The position numbers and the translations under genes are program-made. From positions 1 through 64,000 of the forward strand of contig CAMCMB010000026.1 in NCBI GenBank assembly GCA_945875845.1: a DNA stretch of 64,000 nt. Direction: 5' to 3'. This document shows positions 46,741 to 54,689 of this stretch, in pieces. Positions within the stretch are counted from its first letter, which is position 1. The number at the start of each line of letters is the position of its first letter. The notes beneath the pieces are model-generated. The model saw only the letters and a program-made list of their open reading frames with translations. It had not been told where the DNA came from and made no database searches. The DNA is from Pirellula staleyi DSM 6068 (GTDB taxonomy: Bacteria > Planctomycetota > Planctomycetia > Pirellulales > Pirellulaceae).

Positions 46741-47759
46741 TATTTGACAGCGGCAGGCTCCGCATGATTTTGCTCGGCAAGTAAAGATGCAATCTTGGTC
46801 ACGAGTTGATTGAGGCCTAAGCCCGTCACTGCGCTGATAAGAAACACATCGCTGCGTCCAAGATTTTCGCACATCATTTGATGGATCAGTTTAGCATCCG
46901 GAAGCTCCGCTTTGGTAATTGCCAAAATCTCCGGTCGTTCGGCAAGATCGCTGCTGTAATCCCCAAGTTCTTTCCGAATCGTATGATAATTCTCGATCGG
47001 ATCGGTTTGATCCATCGGCATCGGCTCCACCAGATGAACAAGAATACCTGCTCGCATGATGTGTCGCAAGAAATCATGGCCGAGCCCCAGTCCTTGAGCC
47101 GCTCCTTCGATCAAACCGGGAATATCCGCCAGCACAAAGTTTCTATCCAGGTCTACCGATACCAAACCCAGATTGGGAAACTTGGTCGTAAATGGATAGT
47201 CGGCAATCTCGGGGCGAGCTCGTGAAAGTCGGCTCAGAAGTGTGCTCTTTCCAGCGTTGGGCATTCCGATAAGACCAACGTCCGCAATCGTCTTCAGCTC
47301 AAAAATCAATCGGCGTTGCTCGCCCATACCACCCATCGTGGTGTCTCTCGGTGCCTGATTTGTCGATGATTTGAAATGGAAATTTCCCCAGCCACCTCGA
47401 CCGCCGCGGGCGGCTACGATTTCGTCACCTGGGTTGACCAAATCCCTCAAAATCATGCCGGACTCTTTGTCGAGCAAGACGGTTCCGGGCGGAACATGGA
47501 GAATCAGGTCCTGCCCCATTTTCCCGTGGCAATTGGAACCGAGGCCGGGCGAGCCACATTCGGCTCGCCAGTGTCTTTGATGTGCGAAGGAGACTAGAGA
47601 GTTCACACCCGACTGGGCGCGTACGATAACGCTGCCACCGTTTCCACCGTCACCGCCGCACGGGCCACCTCGTGGAACGTGCTTTTCGCGACGAAATGCC
47701 ATACACCCATTGCCGCCTCGACCGGCGATGGCTTCTATCTCGACCCGGTCGACGAACAT
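46740..47759 (-). CDS. obgE: GTPase ObgE/CgtA
   Basis: A 339-residue Obg GTPase involved in 50S ribosome maturation and growth control. The N-terminal glycine-rich Obg fold (IEAIAGRGGNGCMAFRREKH, CGGDGGNGGSV) covers about 1-155, and the G domain follows with GMPNAGKST, DYPFTTKFPNLG (switch I), DIPGLIEGAAQGLGLGHDFL (G3) and ITKAEL (G4). It is downstream of rpmA by 46 bp, the standard L27-Obg order, and upstream of coaX with a one-base overlap. Confidence 0.97.
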   Translation of the reverse strand: MFVDRVEIEAIAGRGGNGCMAFRREKHVPRGGPCGGDGGNGGSVIVRAQSGVNSLVSFAHQRHWRAECGSPGLGSNCHGKMGQDLILHVPPGTVLLDKESGMILRDLVNPGDEIVAARGGRGGWGNFHFKSSTNQAPRDTTMGGMGEQRRLIFELKTIADVGLIGMPNAGKSTLLSRLSRARPEIADYPFTTKFPNLGLVSVDLDRNFVLADIPGLIEGAAQGLGLGHDFLRHIMRAGILVHLVEPMPMDQTDPIENYHTIRKELGDYSSDLAERPEILAITKAELPDAKLIHQMMCENLGRSDVFLISAVTGLGLNQLVTKIASLLAEQNHAEPAAVK

Positions 47760-47805
47760 GGTAGACGATCAAATCTTGGTTGAATTAGCGAGAGAGTGTG
47801 TGTGC

Positions 47806-48069
47806 TTACGCTGTCAAAGCTTCAGCAGCGGGTCGGACGTTAATACGTCTGCCTTCTCGGTCGAAGTAAACATTGCCTTCGATCAAGGAAAAGATCGTGT
47901 AATCCTTGCCCATTCCAACATTGCGGCCTGGATGCCACTTGGTGCCTACCTGGCGAATCAGAATGTTCCCAGAGATGACTTTTTCACCTCCAAATTTCTT
48001 GACTCCGCGACGTTGAGCATTGGAGTCGCGACCGTTTCGCGTGGACCCCTGACCTTTCTTGTGTGCCAT
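47806..48069 (-). CDS. rpmA: 50S ribosomal protein L27
   Basis: An 87-residue bL27 protein that reaches the peptidyl transferase centre. It starts [20 protein letters not shown] and has [19 protein letters not shown] and [20 protein letters not shown], the family signatures. Unlike the common rplU-rpmA-obg order, no L21 gene is upstream; a secreted protein gene lies there instead. The obgE gene follows in the same direction. Confidence 0.97.
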   Translation of the reverse strand: MAHKKGQGSTRNGRDSNAQRRGVKKFGGEKVISGNILIRQVGTKWHPGRNVGMGKDYTIFSLIEGNVYFDREGRRINVRPAAEALTA

Positions 48070-48139
48070 TGAGCAATCTACCTGTACCGAGTCAGACTAT
48101 CAGAAAACTAAAACCTACCGCGAATCGCGGTCGCTTAGT

Positions 48140-49135
48140 TTAGCGGTAAATCCACTCATAATCAAGTCGTTCTTTCAGGTTAAACTGCTGGAGAAGGTAG
48201 TCCATTCGCGTTCGGTTTTCCAATGCCGGTAGTCCGAGATAGATGCGATCTTTCGCAACGTCGATCACATCCCCTGGTCGCCAAAAATAGATTCGTAACG
48301 TCTTGCGGTCGAAGTTTTTCTTGCCCGACTCGTCGATTCGGATTTGATAGGCGTTGGTTAGACCGCGAACGTCGACGGCGAAAAAATCCAGACGTGGGTC
48401 GACATCGGTCCAAGTGGCAATTCCCCAAAACGAATTGTCGGCATCAAGGGTACTTAATGGAATGTCGCGTTTTCCAATCTCGATATGGTCGTAAATTGGC
48501 TTGCCGACTCGCTCGCGGGCAGCGATGGCTGACTTCGCGGCAGGCAAGATTTGAGCGTCCAGGCTCAGGTTTCGTTCTTTGCTAACAAGTACGAAATACG
48601 GCAAGAAGCGGACGGACTCGAAACGGACTTTGGATGGAAACTCTGGGATTTCGCCCTCGCTTTCCACTTTCGGCGCCAAATCTTGGCCGGTATAGCGAAC
48701 CTTGTAGAGCAAATACCAAACGACTTTTTTCTGAGTTCCTCCGCTTGCAAGTGGCAGATCGACTTCGATGAGACGGGCGGGCTTAAAAGAAAACTCCAAC
48801 CCCCAAACTTCATGACGAAGGGTGACATTGCGGGACAATGCCAACAACGTTTGGCTTGGGGATGCGAAGTAGGGCTTGTTCTCTGGGAAATCAGGAGCAG
48901 TCCACTCGAGTTCCGGATGTTTCGCGACGAAATCCAAATCAAATGGACCAATGGCCGTGTCCTCGGCGTTTTGATCAGGCTGCACAACCGTTAACGCAAT
49001 CGCGTTTCGACCCGAATTCCCACTGGCGGTCGAGCCTAGCGAGTCGCTCAACAAACCGTTCTGAGCAACGGAAAAACCGGCGTGAGTTGCCAAGCACATG
49101 ACAACGATAAAACAATGCAAAACCCTGGTTTTCAC
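48140..49135 (-). CDS. Secreted protein of unknown function
   Basis: From the GTG at 49135 (KTRVLHCFIVVMCLATHAGFSVAQ after the start) the protein has 331 residues with a clear signal peptide. An ATG at 49177 would add 14 residues before it. Segments such as EVWGLEFSFKPARLIEVDLP, VWYLLYKVRYTG and FWGIATWTDVDPRLDFFAVDVRGLTN are conserved-looking, and I believe similar planctomycete hypothetical proteins exist, but no function is known. It ends 70 bp before rpmA on the same strand. Confidence 0.7.
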   Translation of the reverse strand: MKTRVLHCFIVVMCLATHAGFSVAQNGLLSDSLGSTASGNSGRNAIALTVVQPDQNAEDTAIGPFDLDFVAKHPELEWTAPDFPENKPYFASPSQTLLALSRNVTLRHEVWGLEFSFKPARLIEVDLPLASGGTQKKVVWYLLYKVRYTGQDLAPKVESEGEIPEFPSKVRFESVRFLPYFVLVSKERNLSLDAQILPAAKSAIAARERVGKPIYDHIEIGKRDIPLSTLDADNSFWGIATWTDVDPRLDFFAVDVRGLTNAYQIRIDESGKKNFDRKTLRIYFWRPGDVIDVAKDRIYLGLPALENRTRMDYLLQQFNLKERLDYEWIYR

Positions 49136-49357
49136 AGTGCAACATTCCACTAGGAGATACTCACGAAGCATGGGCAAGCTCAGAGCGCAAACTCAATACC
49201 CATCAAAAAACATACCCGGAGTATAATTCGCCGCGGCGACCCGCGCAATCGAAAACTCCGGGATAGTGTATTTTTCGGGAATGGAGGGACTGATTGAGCG
49301 GGATCCGTACGACCCGTTTCAGAAAAGCCCAGCTAGAAAAGCCCAGCTAGAAAAGTC

Positions 49358-49382
49358 CTGCCGGAAAAGCAGATTCCGGCAG
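49358..49382 (-). terminator. Hairpin downstream of the COX24-type microgene
   Basis: CTGCCGGAA and TTCCGGCAG form a nine-base stem with a seven-base loop. On the minus strand it follows the microgene stop by about a dozen bases and is trailed by GACTTTTCTAG, giving a modest U-tract. The sequence beyond is a short direct repeat of CCAGCTAGAAAAG. Confidence 0.5.
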
Positions 49383-49393
49383 ACGCTGGTCGA

Positions 49394-49483
49394 CTACTTC
49401 TTGCGATGCCGAATCCGGGCTCGCATACGTCTTTTCTTCCGACCAATCTTTCGACGACCTCTACCGGTTTTCTTTACACCCAC
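49394..49483 (-). CDS. AURKAIP1/COX24 domain microprotein (29 residues)
   Basis: A very short basic protein read on the minus strand: MGVKKTGRGRRK, IGRKKRRMRARI and RHRKK, ending in TAG. It matches the C-terminal domain of mitochondrial COX24/AURKAIP1, a mitoribosome-associated protein, and planctomycetes commonly carry such 30-residue genes. I chose the GTG at 49483 because AGGAG lies seven bases upstream; a GTG at 49489 would be only one base from that AGGAG. The likely role is binding to ribosomal RNA in the small subunit, by analogy with the eukaryotic domain. It stands alone in the intergenic region 49136-49754. Confidence 0.8.
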   Translation of the reverse strand: MGVKKTGRGRRKIGRKKRRMRARIRHRKK

Positions 49484-49754
49484 GAACACACGCTCCTAAT
49501 CAATTGCAAAAAACACGCTGTTTCCGCCACTCAGTGACAAAACAATCAACGTAAACGCACAAAAATCAAAGTTCAACACGTCTACCAAGTTGCGTAGCCT
49601 AACATAAGATCAGGTATTCCGACAAGTCCATGAAGTCAGATTAAGAAAACGAAATCTCACTCGGAGCTTGGCAGGGCCATGGTTGCTTCCTGCATCGGCT
49701 GGCCGTTCGACGAAGAACGGAACGTTATAACTTCCTAACCTAAACACACAAATT

Positions 49755-50426
49755 ATGCTTTTTGATGCCGTTATTTTCGATTTGGACGGAACATTGCTCG
49801 ATTCTCTGGAGGACATTGCTACGGCGGCCAACCGGGTTCTCGAGGATTTAGGCAAGCCAACGTATGCGATTGCCGACTACAAGTACTTGGTTGGCGATGG
49901 AGTCGCAGTGCTTTTCCAGCGGGCGCTACCGGAGTGCGAACGTCGGCCCGAGCTCAAGGCAGACTGCATGCAACGCTTCGATGTAGCCTATTCGGCGATC
50001 TGGAATAATCGATCGAAACCCTACGAGGGTATCTTGCCGATGCTAAAATCCCTCAGTCGTGAGTCCCTAAATTTGTCGGTTCTGTCGAATAAACCCGAAA
50101 GTTTCACGAAAATTTGTGTCGAACATTTCTTTGGGGATGTCAAGTTTGACCACGTATTAGGCCATTCCCAACGTTTTCCGCGCAAGCCAGACCCCGCAAG
50201 CGCCAAATGGATAGCGGATCAAATCGGTGTCGCTAACGATCGTATCGCTTATGTGGGTGATACGAACACAGACATGAAAACTGCGATTGGAGCTGGCCTG
50301 CGTGCGATTGGAGTCACGTGGGGATTTCGTCCCGAGAGCGAGCTGCTCGCCAGTGGTGCGCAGATCATCTGCAATGACGTCGATCAATTGACCGATTGTT
50401 TGCTGAGCTCTCGATCGAATCCTTAA
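49755..50426 (+). CDS. gph: HAD-family phosphatase, phosphoglycolate phosphatase-like
   Basis: A 223-residue HAD hydrolase of subfamily I. Motif I is DAVIFDLDGTLLDS, motif II is LSVLSNKP, the Lys of motif III is in PRKPDPASAKWI, and motif IV is YVGDTNTDMKTA. The helical cap and overall length match phosphoglycolate phosphatase, which clears 2-phosphoglycolate from DNA repair or photorespiration-like reactions, although HAD specificity is hard to predict. It starts 48 bp before tadA on the same strand. Confidence 0.88.
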   Translation: MLFDAVIFDLDGTLLDSLEDIATAANRVLEDLGKPTYAIADYKYLVGDGVAVLFQRALPECERRPELKADCMQRFDVAYSAIWNNRSKPYEGILPMLKSLSRESLNLSVLSNKPESFTKICVEHFFGDVKFDHVLGHSQRFPRKPDPASAKWIADQIGVANDRIAYVGDTNTDMKTAIGAGLRAIGVTWGFRPESELLASGAQIICNDVDQLTDCLLSSRSNP

Positions 50427-50474
50427 CCACGATTTTGATTCGAGTGATGGGACGATCTCAGGACGCAGGAAGCC

Positions 50475-51797
50475 ATGAAAACAGTCAGTCCAAATCCGCG
50501 ATCAACCGATCAATCCAAGCAAGAAGAATTTGAAGTCATCAAACGCCGCATACACCAACGGCTAGTCGACAAGCTTGACCTTTCGCGGGTCGGGGATCTC
50601 AAAGGGGAATCGTTTCGACGCGAAATCCGTGCGGTCGTTGAGCACCTGTTCGATAGTGAAAACACGTTCCTCAACCGATCCGAACGCGACAAAATTGTTG
50701 AGGAGGTCCTCGACGAAACGCTTGGGCTCGGGCCTCTGGAGTTTTTGCTCAAAGATCAGTCGATTAGCGATATCTTAATCAACGGTCCAAAAAACATCTT
50801 CGTTGAGCGAGGAGGTCAACTGGTGAAGACCGACGTTGAATTTCGCGACAATGCTCACTTGATGCAGATCATCGATCGAATCGTGTCCAAGGTTGGGCGG
50901 CGTGTGGACGAAACCTGCCCGATGGTGGATGCCCGTTTGGAAGATGGTTCTCGGGTCAATGCGATCATTCCTCCGTTGGCACTCGATGGAGCATGCGTAT
51001 CCATTCGCCGATTCGGTTCGAATCCGCTCAAGCTCGAAGGGCTCCTCAACTTTAAAGCATTCACGCCCGAAATGGTCATGCTGCTTGAGGGCTGCATCAA
51101 AGCCCGGTTGAATATCGTCATCAGCGGTGGAACAGGCTCCGGCAAGACGACATTGCTCAACACATTGAGCAGTTTCATTCAAAATGATCAACGTATCGTG
51201 ACCATCGAAGATGCTGCCGAGTTGCAGTTGCAGCAAGAACACGTTGTAAGACTCGAAACACGGCCTTCGAACATTGAAGGAACCGGTGCCATTACCGCGA
51301 CCGATTTAGTTCGTAATGCACTGCGGATGCGACCCGAGCGCATCATCATCGGTGAGTGTCGGGGGGGCGAAACGCTTGACATGTTGCAAGCGATGAACAC
51401 TGGGCACGATGGTTCGATGACGACCGTCCACTCGAACTCACCCCGCGATGCGATCGCTCGGCTTGAAACGTTGGTCATGATGGCAGGATACGACTTGCCT
51501 GTCAAAGCGATTCGGCAGCAGATCTCGGGTGCCGTCGATATCATCATTCAGGTCAATCGATTGCAAGGTGGGCCTCGACGTGTCTTGAACATTACGGAAG
51601 TGCAAGGCATGGAGCAAGATACGGTCATCTTGCAAGACATATATCGTTTTGTTCAAGAAGGGGTCGGCGAAGACGGGAAGGCACACGGCTATTTCGAATC
51701 AACCGGAGTCCGACCTTCCTTTATGCCAAGGTTGGAGTCGGCGGGCATCCGACTACCAGCCAGCGCATTCCGCCAGCGGATTATGATGCGAGCTTAA
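50475..51797 (+). CDS. tadA: Tad/CpaF-type secretion ATPase
   Basis: A 440-residue type II/IV secretion ATPase of the CpaF/TadA group, which powers Flp/Tad pilus assembly from the inner membrane face. Features are the N-terminal helical domain, GLGPLEFLLKDQSISDILINGP, RRVDETCPMVDARLEDGSRVN, Walker A SGGTGSGKTTLLN, the Asp box with IVTIEDAAELQL, and MRPERIIIGECRGGE. It is followed after 4 bp by tadB, then tadC, forming the ATPase-platform core of a Tad system. No pilin, secretin or prepilin peptidase gene is in the window. Confidence 0.95.
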   Translation: MKTVSPNPRSTDQSKQEEFEVIKRRIHQRLVDKLDLSRVGDLKGESFRREIRAVVEHLFDSENTFLNRSERDKIVEEVLDETLGLGPLEFLLKDQSISDILINGPKNIFVERGGQLVKTDVEFRDNAHLMQIIDRIVSKVGRRVDETCPMVDARLEDGSRVNAIIPPLALDGACVSIRRFGSNPLKLEGLLNFKAFTPEMVMLLEGCIKARLNIVISGGTGSGKTTLLNTLSSFIQNDQRIVTIEDAAELQLQQEHVVRLETRPSNIEGTGAITATDLVRNALRMRPERIIIGECRGGETLDMLQAMNTGHDGSMTTVHSNSPRDAIARLETLVMMAGYDLPVKAIRQQISGAVDIIIQVNRLQGGPRRVLNITEVQGMEQDTVILQDIYRFVQEGVGEDGKAHGYFESTGVRPSFMPRLESAGIRLPASAFRQRIMMRA

Positions 51798-51801
51798 TAA
51801 C

Positions 51802-52767
51802 ATGATAGTACTAATCATCGCGGCCTCGGCAGGACTATGCGTTGCTGCCGTCGTAGGCTTGGTTGCAACCATGGTGCGAGGAGACGAAGCGTCGGTCGCC
51901 GAGGATCGTTTGTCGACATTGACCGCCAGGGGACGTGATGACTTGTCGGGCAAAGTAGAGAATGGGCTTAGGCTGCGCAATTCGACGGAAGGAAAATCGA
52001 ACATCCTAGATGATTGGATGGCGCGAACGTTCAACATGAAGGCTGCGCTGGAGCAGGCGGACATAAAGCTTCCTTTGAGCAAATTTGGACTGTTGTGTGT
52101 TGGGTTGGCGGTCACGGGTGCATCTGCTAGTTTGTTCGCACCGATGCCTTATCTGGTTGCACCTCTGGTCGGAGTGGCACTGTTTTTCTTGCCATTCCTA
52201 TGGGTTAGCGTGCAACGGAAAAAGAGGATCAATAAGTTCAACGCGCAACTCCCCGAGGCGCTTGACATGCTCAGTCGATCCCTTCGTGCGGGGCACTCGC
52301 TGGGCGCAGGCTTTCGATTGATTTCCGACGAGATGCCGGCCCCTCTAGCCCGTGAATTCGCACGCTGCCACGAAGAGCAGAATATGGGTGTTTCCCTGGA
52401 AAAATCGCTCGAGGCGATGACGGTTCGAATCCCAAATCTTGACTTGCGCTTCTTTGTAACGGCCGTGATTCTACAGCGCCAAACGGGTGGTGACCTGGCG
52501 GAAATTTTGGAAAAGATCTCCCGTCTTGTTCGTGCTCGCTATCGACTCGCTGGACAGATCCAAGCGCTCACGGGTGAAGGGCGATTGTCGGGTGTCGTTC
52601 TCCTGGCCCTGCCGCCAGGACTGTTCACCACGATGCTCTTTTTGAACCAAGAGTATGTCATGAAACTCTTCTCCGACCCGATGGGGCAACGGATGCTCGG
52701 AGGCGCCATCGTGATGCAGTTGATTGGTGCAATCGTCATCAAAAAAATTATCGATATCAAGGTTTGA
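51802..52767 (+). CDS. tadB: Tad platform membrane protein TadB
   Basis: A 321-residue inner-membrane protein with a type II secretion F domain. It has one helix at the N terminus (VLIIAASAGLCVAAVVGLVA), a helix pair near 100-140, the cytoplasmic F domain with QLPEALDMLSRSLRAGHSLG and RQTGGDLAEILEKIS, and a C-terminal pair. It should pair with TadC to form the platform on which pilin is assembled. It lies 4 bp after tadA. Confidence 0.93.
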   Translation: MIVLIIAASAGLCVAAVVGLVATMVRGDEASVAEDRLSTLTARGRDDLSGKVENGLRLRNSTEGKSNILDDWMARTFNMKAALEQADIKLPLSKFGLLCVGLAVTGASASLFAPMPYLVAPLVGVALFFLPFLWVSVQRKKRINKFNAQLPEALDMLSRSLRAGHSLGAGFRLISDEMPAPLAREFARCHEEQNMGVSLEKSLEAMTVRIPNLDLRFFVTAVILQRQTGGDLAEILEKISRLVRARYRLAGQIQALTGEGRLSGVVLLALPPGLFTTMLFLNQEYVMKLFSDPMGQRMLGGAIVMQLIGAIVIKKIIDIKV

Positions 52768-52824
52768 ACGCGAGCCGTATTACGCTCTGCCTCGGACAAG
52801 TCACAAAGTTAGGAAATAAGAACC

Positions 52825-53802
52825 ATGTTGATTCTTGCTGCGATCAGTTCTGGTGCGTTAAGTGTGATTATGATTGTGAGCATTTTTTTGGCTGCAGGCT
52901 CGCTCGCTTGGTTTGCAATGGACTTTTTCACCAAAGATGATCGAGATGCCGTCGAAGACCGATTGGACATGCTCAACGTCTCCATGAAAAAGGAAGCTGG
53001 TGTCAAACAGACCAATGTCGAAAAGCTGACGAAAGCGTTGGAGCAAGCGTCACCCGCCATTTCCAAACACATGGTGGCAAAAACCGAAGGTGAACGCAAT
53101 AAATTGAAAATGCGATTGACCGAAGCGGGTTTTCGATTTGATTCAGCGCCTGCGGTCTTTCTCACAATCAAAGTGTTGGCTGCGTTGGGGGGAGTTGTCT
53201 TGGGTGGCGGAATCACCGCGATTACCATGGGGTTTGGCAACGCCGTCTTCTTGAGAGCCGTCATCGGAGGTGGGATTGCCTTCTTCCTCCCGGAGTTGAT
53301 TCTCAATCTATGGAGAAGCAGTAGAAAGAAGCAAATCACCCTGGGACTTCCTGATGCTCTGGACCTCTTGGTCGTGAGCGTCGAAGCAGGACTCGGACTT
53401 GATCAAGGTATTCTCAAGGTGTCAGAGGAAATGCGATCGTCCTACCGAACGCTTGCCGATGAACTTCAGCTCAGCACTTTGCATCTGCAAATGGGCCTCA
53501 GTCGTGCCACCGTACTGCAAGAACTCGGCAGTCGTACGGGGGTTGAGGACTTGCGATCACTCGCGTCGCTATTGATTCAAGCCGATAAATTCGGTTCAGG
53601 GGTTGCACAAGCATTACGAGTGCAAAGCGAGTCGATGCGGATCAAACGGCAGCAGTTAGCCGAAGAAAAAGCAGCCAAGACGGCCGTCAAGCTCATTTTC
53701 CCGCTGGTGCTTTTCATATTCCCGGGAATCTTCGTGGTTCTTGTCGGGCCAGCCGCAATTCAGATGGCCCGGGAAATGTTTCCAGCAATGCAGGGAAGGT
53801 AA
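52825..53802 (+). CDS. tadC: Tad platform membrane protein TadC
   Basis: A 325-residue paralogue of TadB with the same T2SF layout: a first helix (IMIVSIFLAAGSLAWFAMDF), a central hydrophobic stretch (VLAALGGVVLGGGITAITMG and after), the LPDALDLLVVSVEAGLGLDQ domain start, QADKFGSGVAQALRVQSESM, and a C-terminal helix (FPLVLFIFPGIFVVLVGPAA). A weak AGGAA precedes the ATG. It ends the tad group; MITE copy E follows. Confidence 0.93.
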   Translation: MLILAAISSGALSVIMIVSIFLAAGSLAWFAMDFFTKDDRDAVEDRLDMLNVSMKKEAGVKQTNVEKLTKALEQASPAISKHMVAKTEGERNKLKMRLTEAGFRFDSAPAVFLTIKVLAALGGVVLGGGITAITMGFGNAVFLRAVIGGGIAFFLPELILNLWRSSRKKQITLGLPDALDLLVVSVEAGLGLDQGILKVSEEMRSSYRTLADELQLSTLHLQMGLSRATVLQELGSRTGVEDLRSLASLLIQADKFGSGVAQALRVQSESMRIKRQQLAEEKAAKTAVKLIFPLVLFIFPGIFVVLVGPAAIQMAREMFPAMQGR

Positions 53803-53860
53803 GGATCGTTCGAGCGGCAGTTTGACAACCGTGCCACGCTTTGGTAACCCGACGCTTACC

Positions 53861-53976
53861 GGCTTGTTGCTTTAGTGAAGTCGTCATTGGGTAGAGGCGG
53901 TAAGACGGACTTCCAAGTCCGTCCATGGGGAATTCGACGGACTAGGAAGTCCGTCGTACCATTAAATCAACAAGCC
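53861..53976 (+). repeat. Nested-palindrome MITE-like element, copy E, with outer inverted flanks
   Basis: 116 bp core as in copies A and D. Here the outer flanks also form an inverted pair: GGTAACCCGACGCTTAC on the left (from about 53842) and GTTACGCGTCGGGTTACC on the right (to about 53994), so the full element is near 150 bp. It separates tadC from the convergent small gene. Confidence 0.85.
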
Positions 53977-54038
53977 GTTACGCGTCGGGTTACCATAGCC
54001 CGACCCAGAGGGCCGAGTCACTACGGATACTCACTAGC

Positions 54039-54365
54039 TCAAACTACGTCATCCAACTTGTCATTCATCTGTTGATGCAATGCTTGGATGGCTTTTTTCA
54101 GTTGGTGCCATTGAATAAACGCCATGTGGGTATCGATTTGTTCACCGTCGTTGCGATCGAATCCGCGTTCGCTAATGCGAATGACATCGTCCAGAGCAAA
54201 CATTCCAATGTCCGCAATTTCTTCTTCGTGAATGGCTTCGGAGACCTCTGCTTTTTTGCCAACTTGTTTCATGACGCGATTAACTGCCCAAACAGCGGCA
54301 CATTCGGAATCGTAGCAATCGACAATTCCACGAATCGAACCACTTTGAACATAGAACTTGGCCAT
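54039..54365 (-). CDS. Small protein of unknown function
   Basis: From the ATG at 54365 (MAKFYVQSGSIRGIVDC) the protein has 108 residues; a longer frame to 54422 adds 19 unlikely residues. It is soluble, starts with a beta-rich part, and ends helical (IQWHQLKKAIQALHQQM). Similar short proteins occur in planctomycetes as hypothetical genes, as far as I recall. Function unknown. It faces away from the DUF4175-like gene. Confidence 0.6.
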   Translation of the reverse strand: MAKFYVQSGSIRGIVDCYDSECAAVWAVNRVMKQVGKKAEVSEAIHEEEIADIGMFALDDVIRISERGFDRNDGEQIDTHMAFIQWHQLKKAIQALHQQMNDKLDDVV

Positions 54366-54689
54366 TGAATGCTTATCCCTTTGGAAACTCGAAGGCAATT
54401 TGAAAGGTGACAAAGCACACAACCACTTGCGTCTGCCTGATATCGTGTTGGCAAGTGGTCATTGCTGAGACAATTAAGTTATCGCCGACCGCGTTGACAC
54501 GACCGGTCACTTCGAACGCTGTTTTCGAATAGTAGGGGGAATATTTTGGGGAAAACAGCAGTTCCTTTGGGAAGAAGTGCTTTGCATTGTTGAGTTTCCT
54601 CTGGAGTGGCCCATATACTAGGTAAAGCTCTCGTCGCTTACGAAGAGCTGCCCGTTTCCAATTTTTCGGAACTTGGAGTTACCAATCGA
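54366..54689. other. Divergent region without a supported gene
   Basis: These 324 bases lie between a small minus-strand gene and the DUF4175-like gene and should hold both promoters. Frames extend into it from both sides, but neither looks like natural protein. No repeat from the families in this window was seen here. Confidence 0.4.

Noticed and set aside
46741-46872. N-terminal extension of coaX
   Set aside because: It lies inside the obgE coding region, and the conserved DIGNSG start lies directly after the ATG at 46740.
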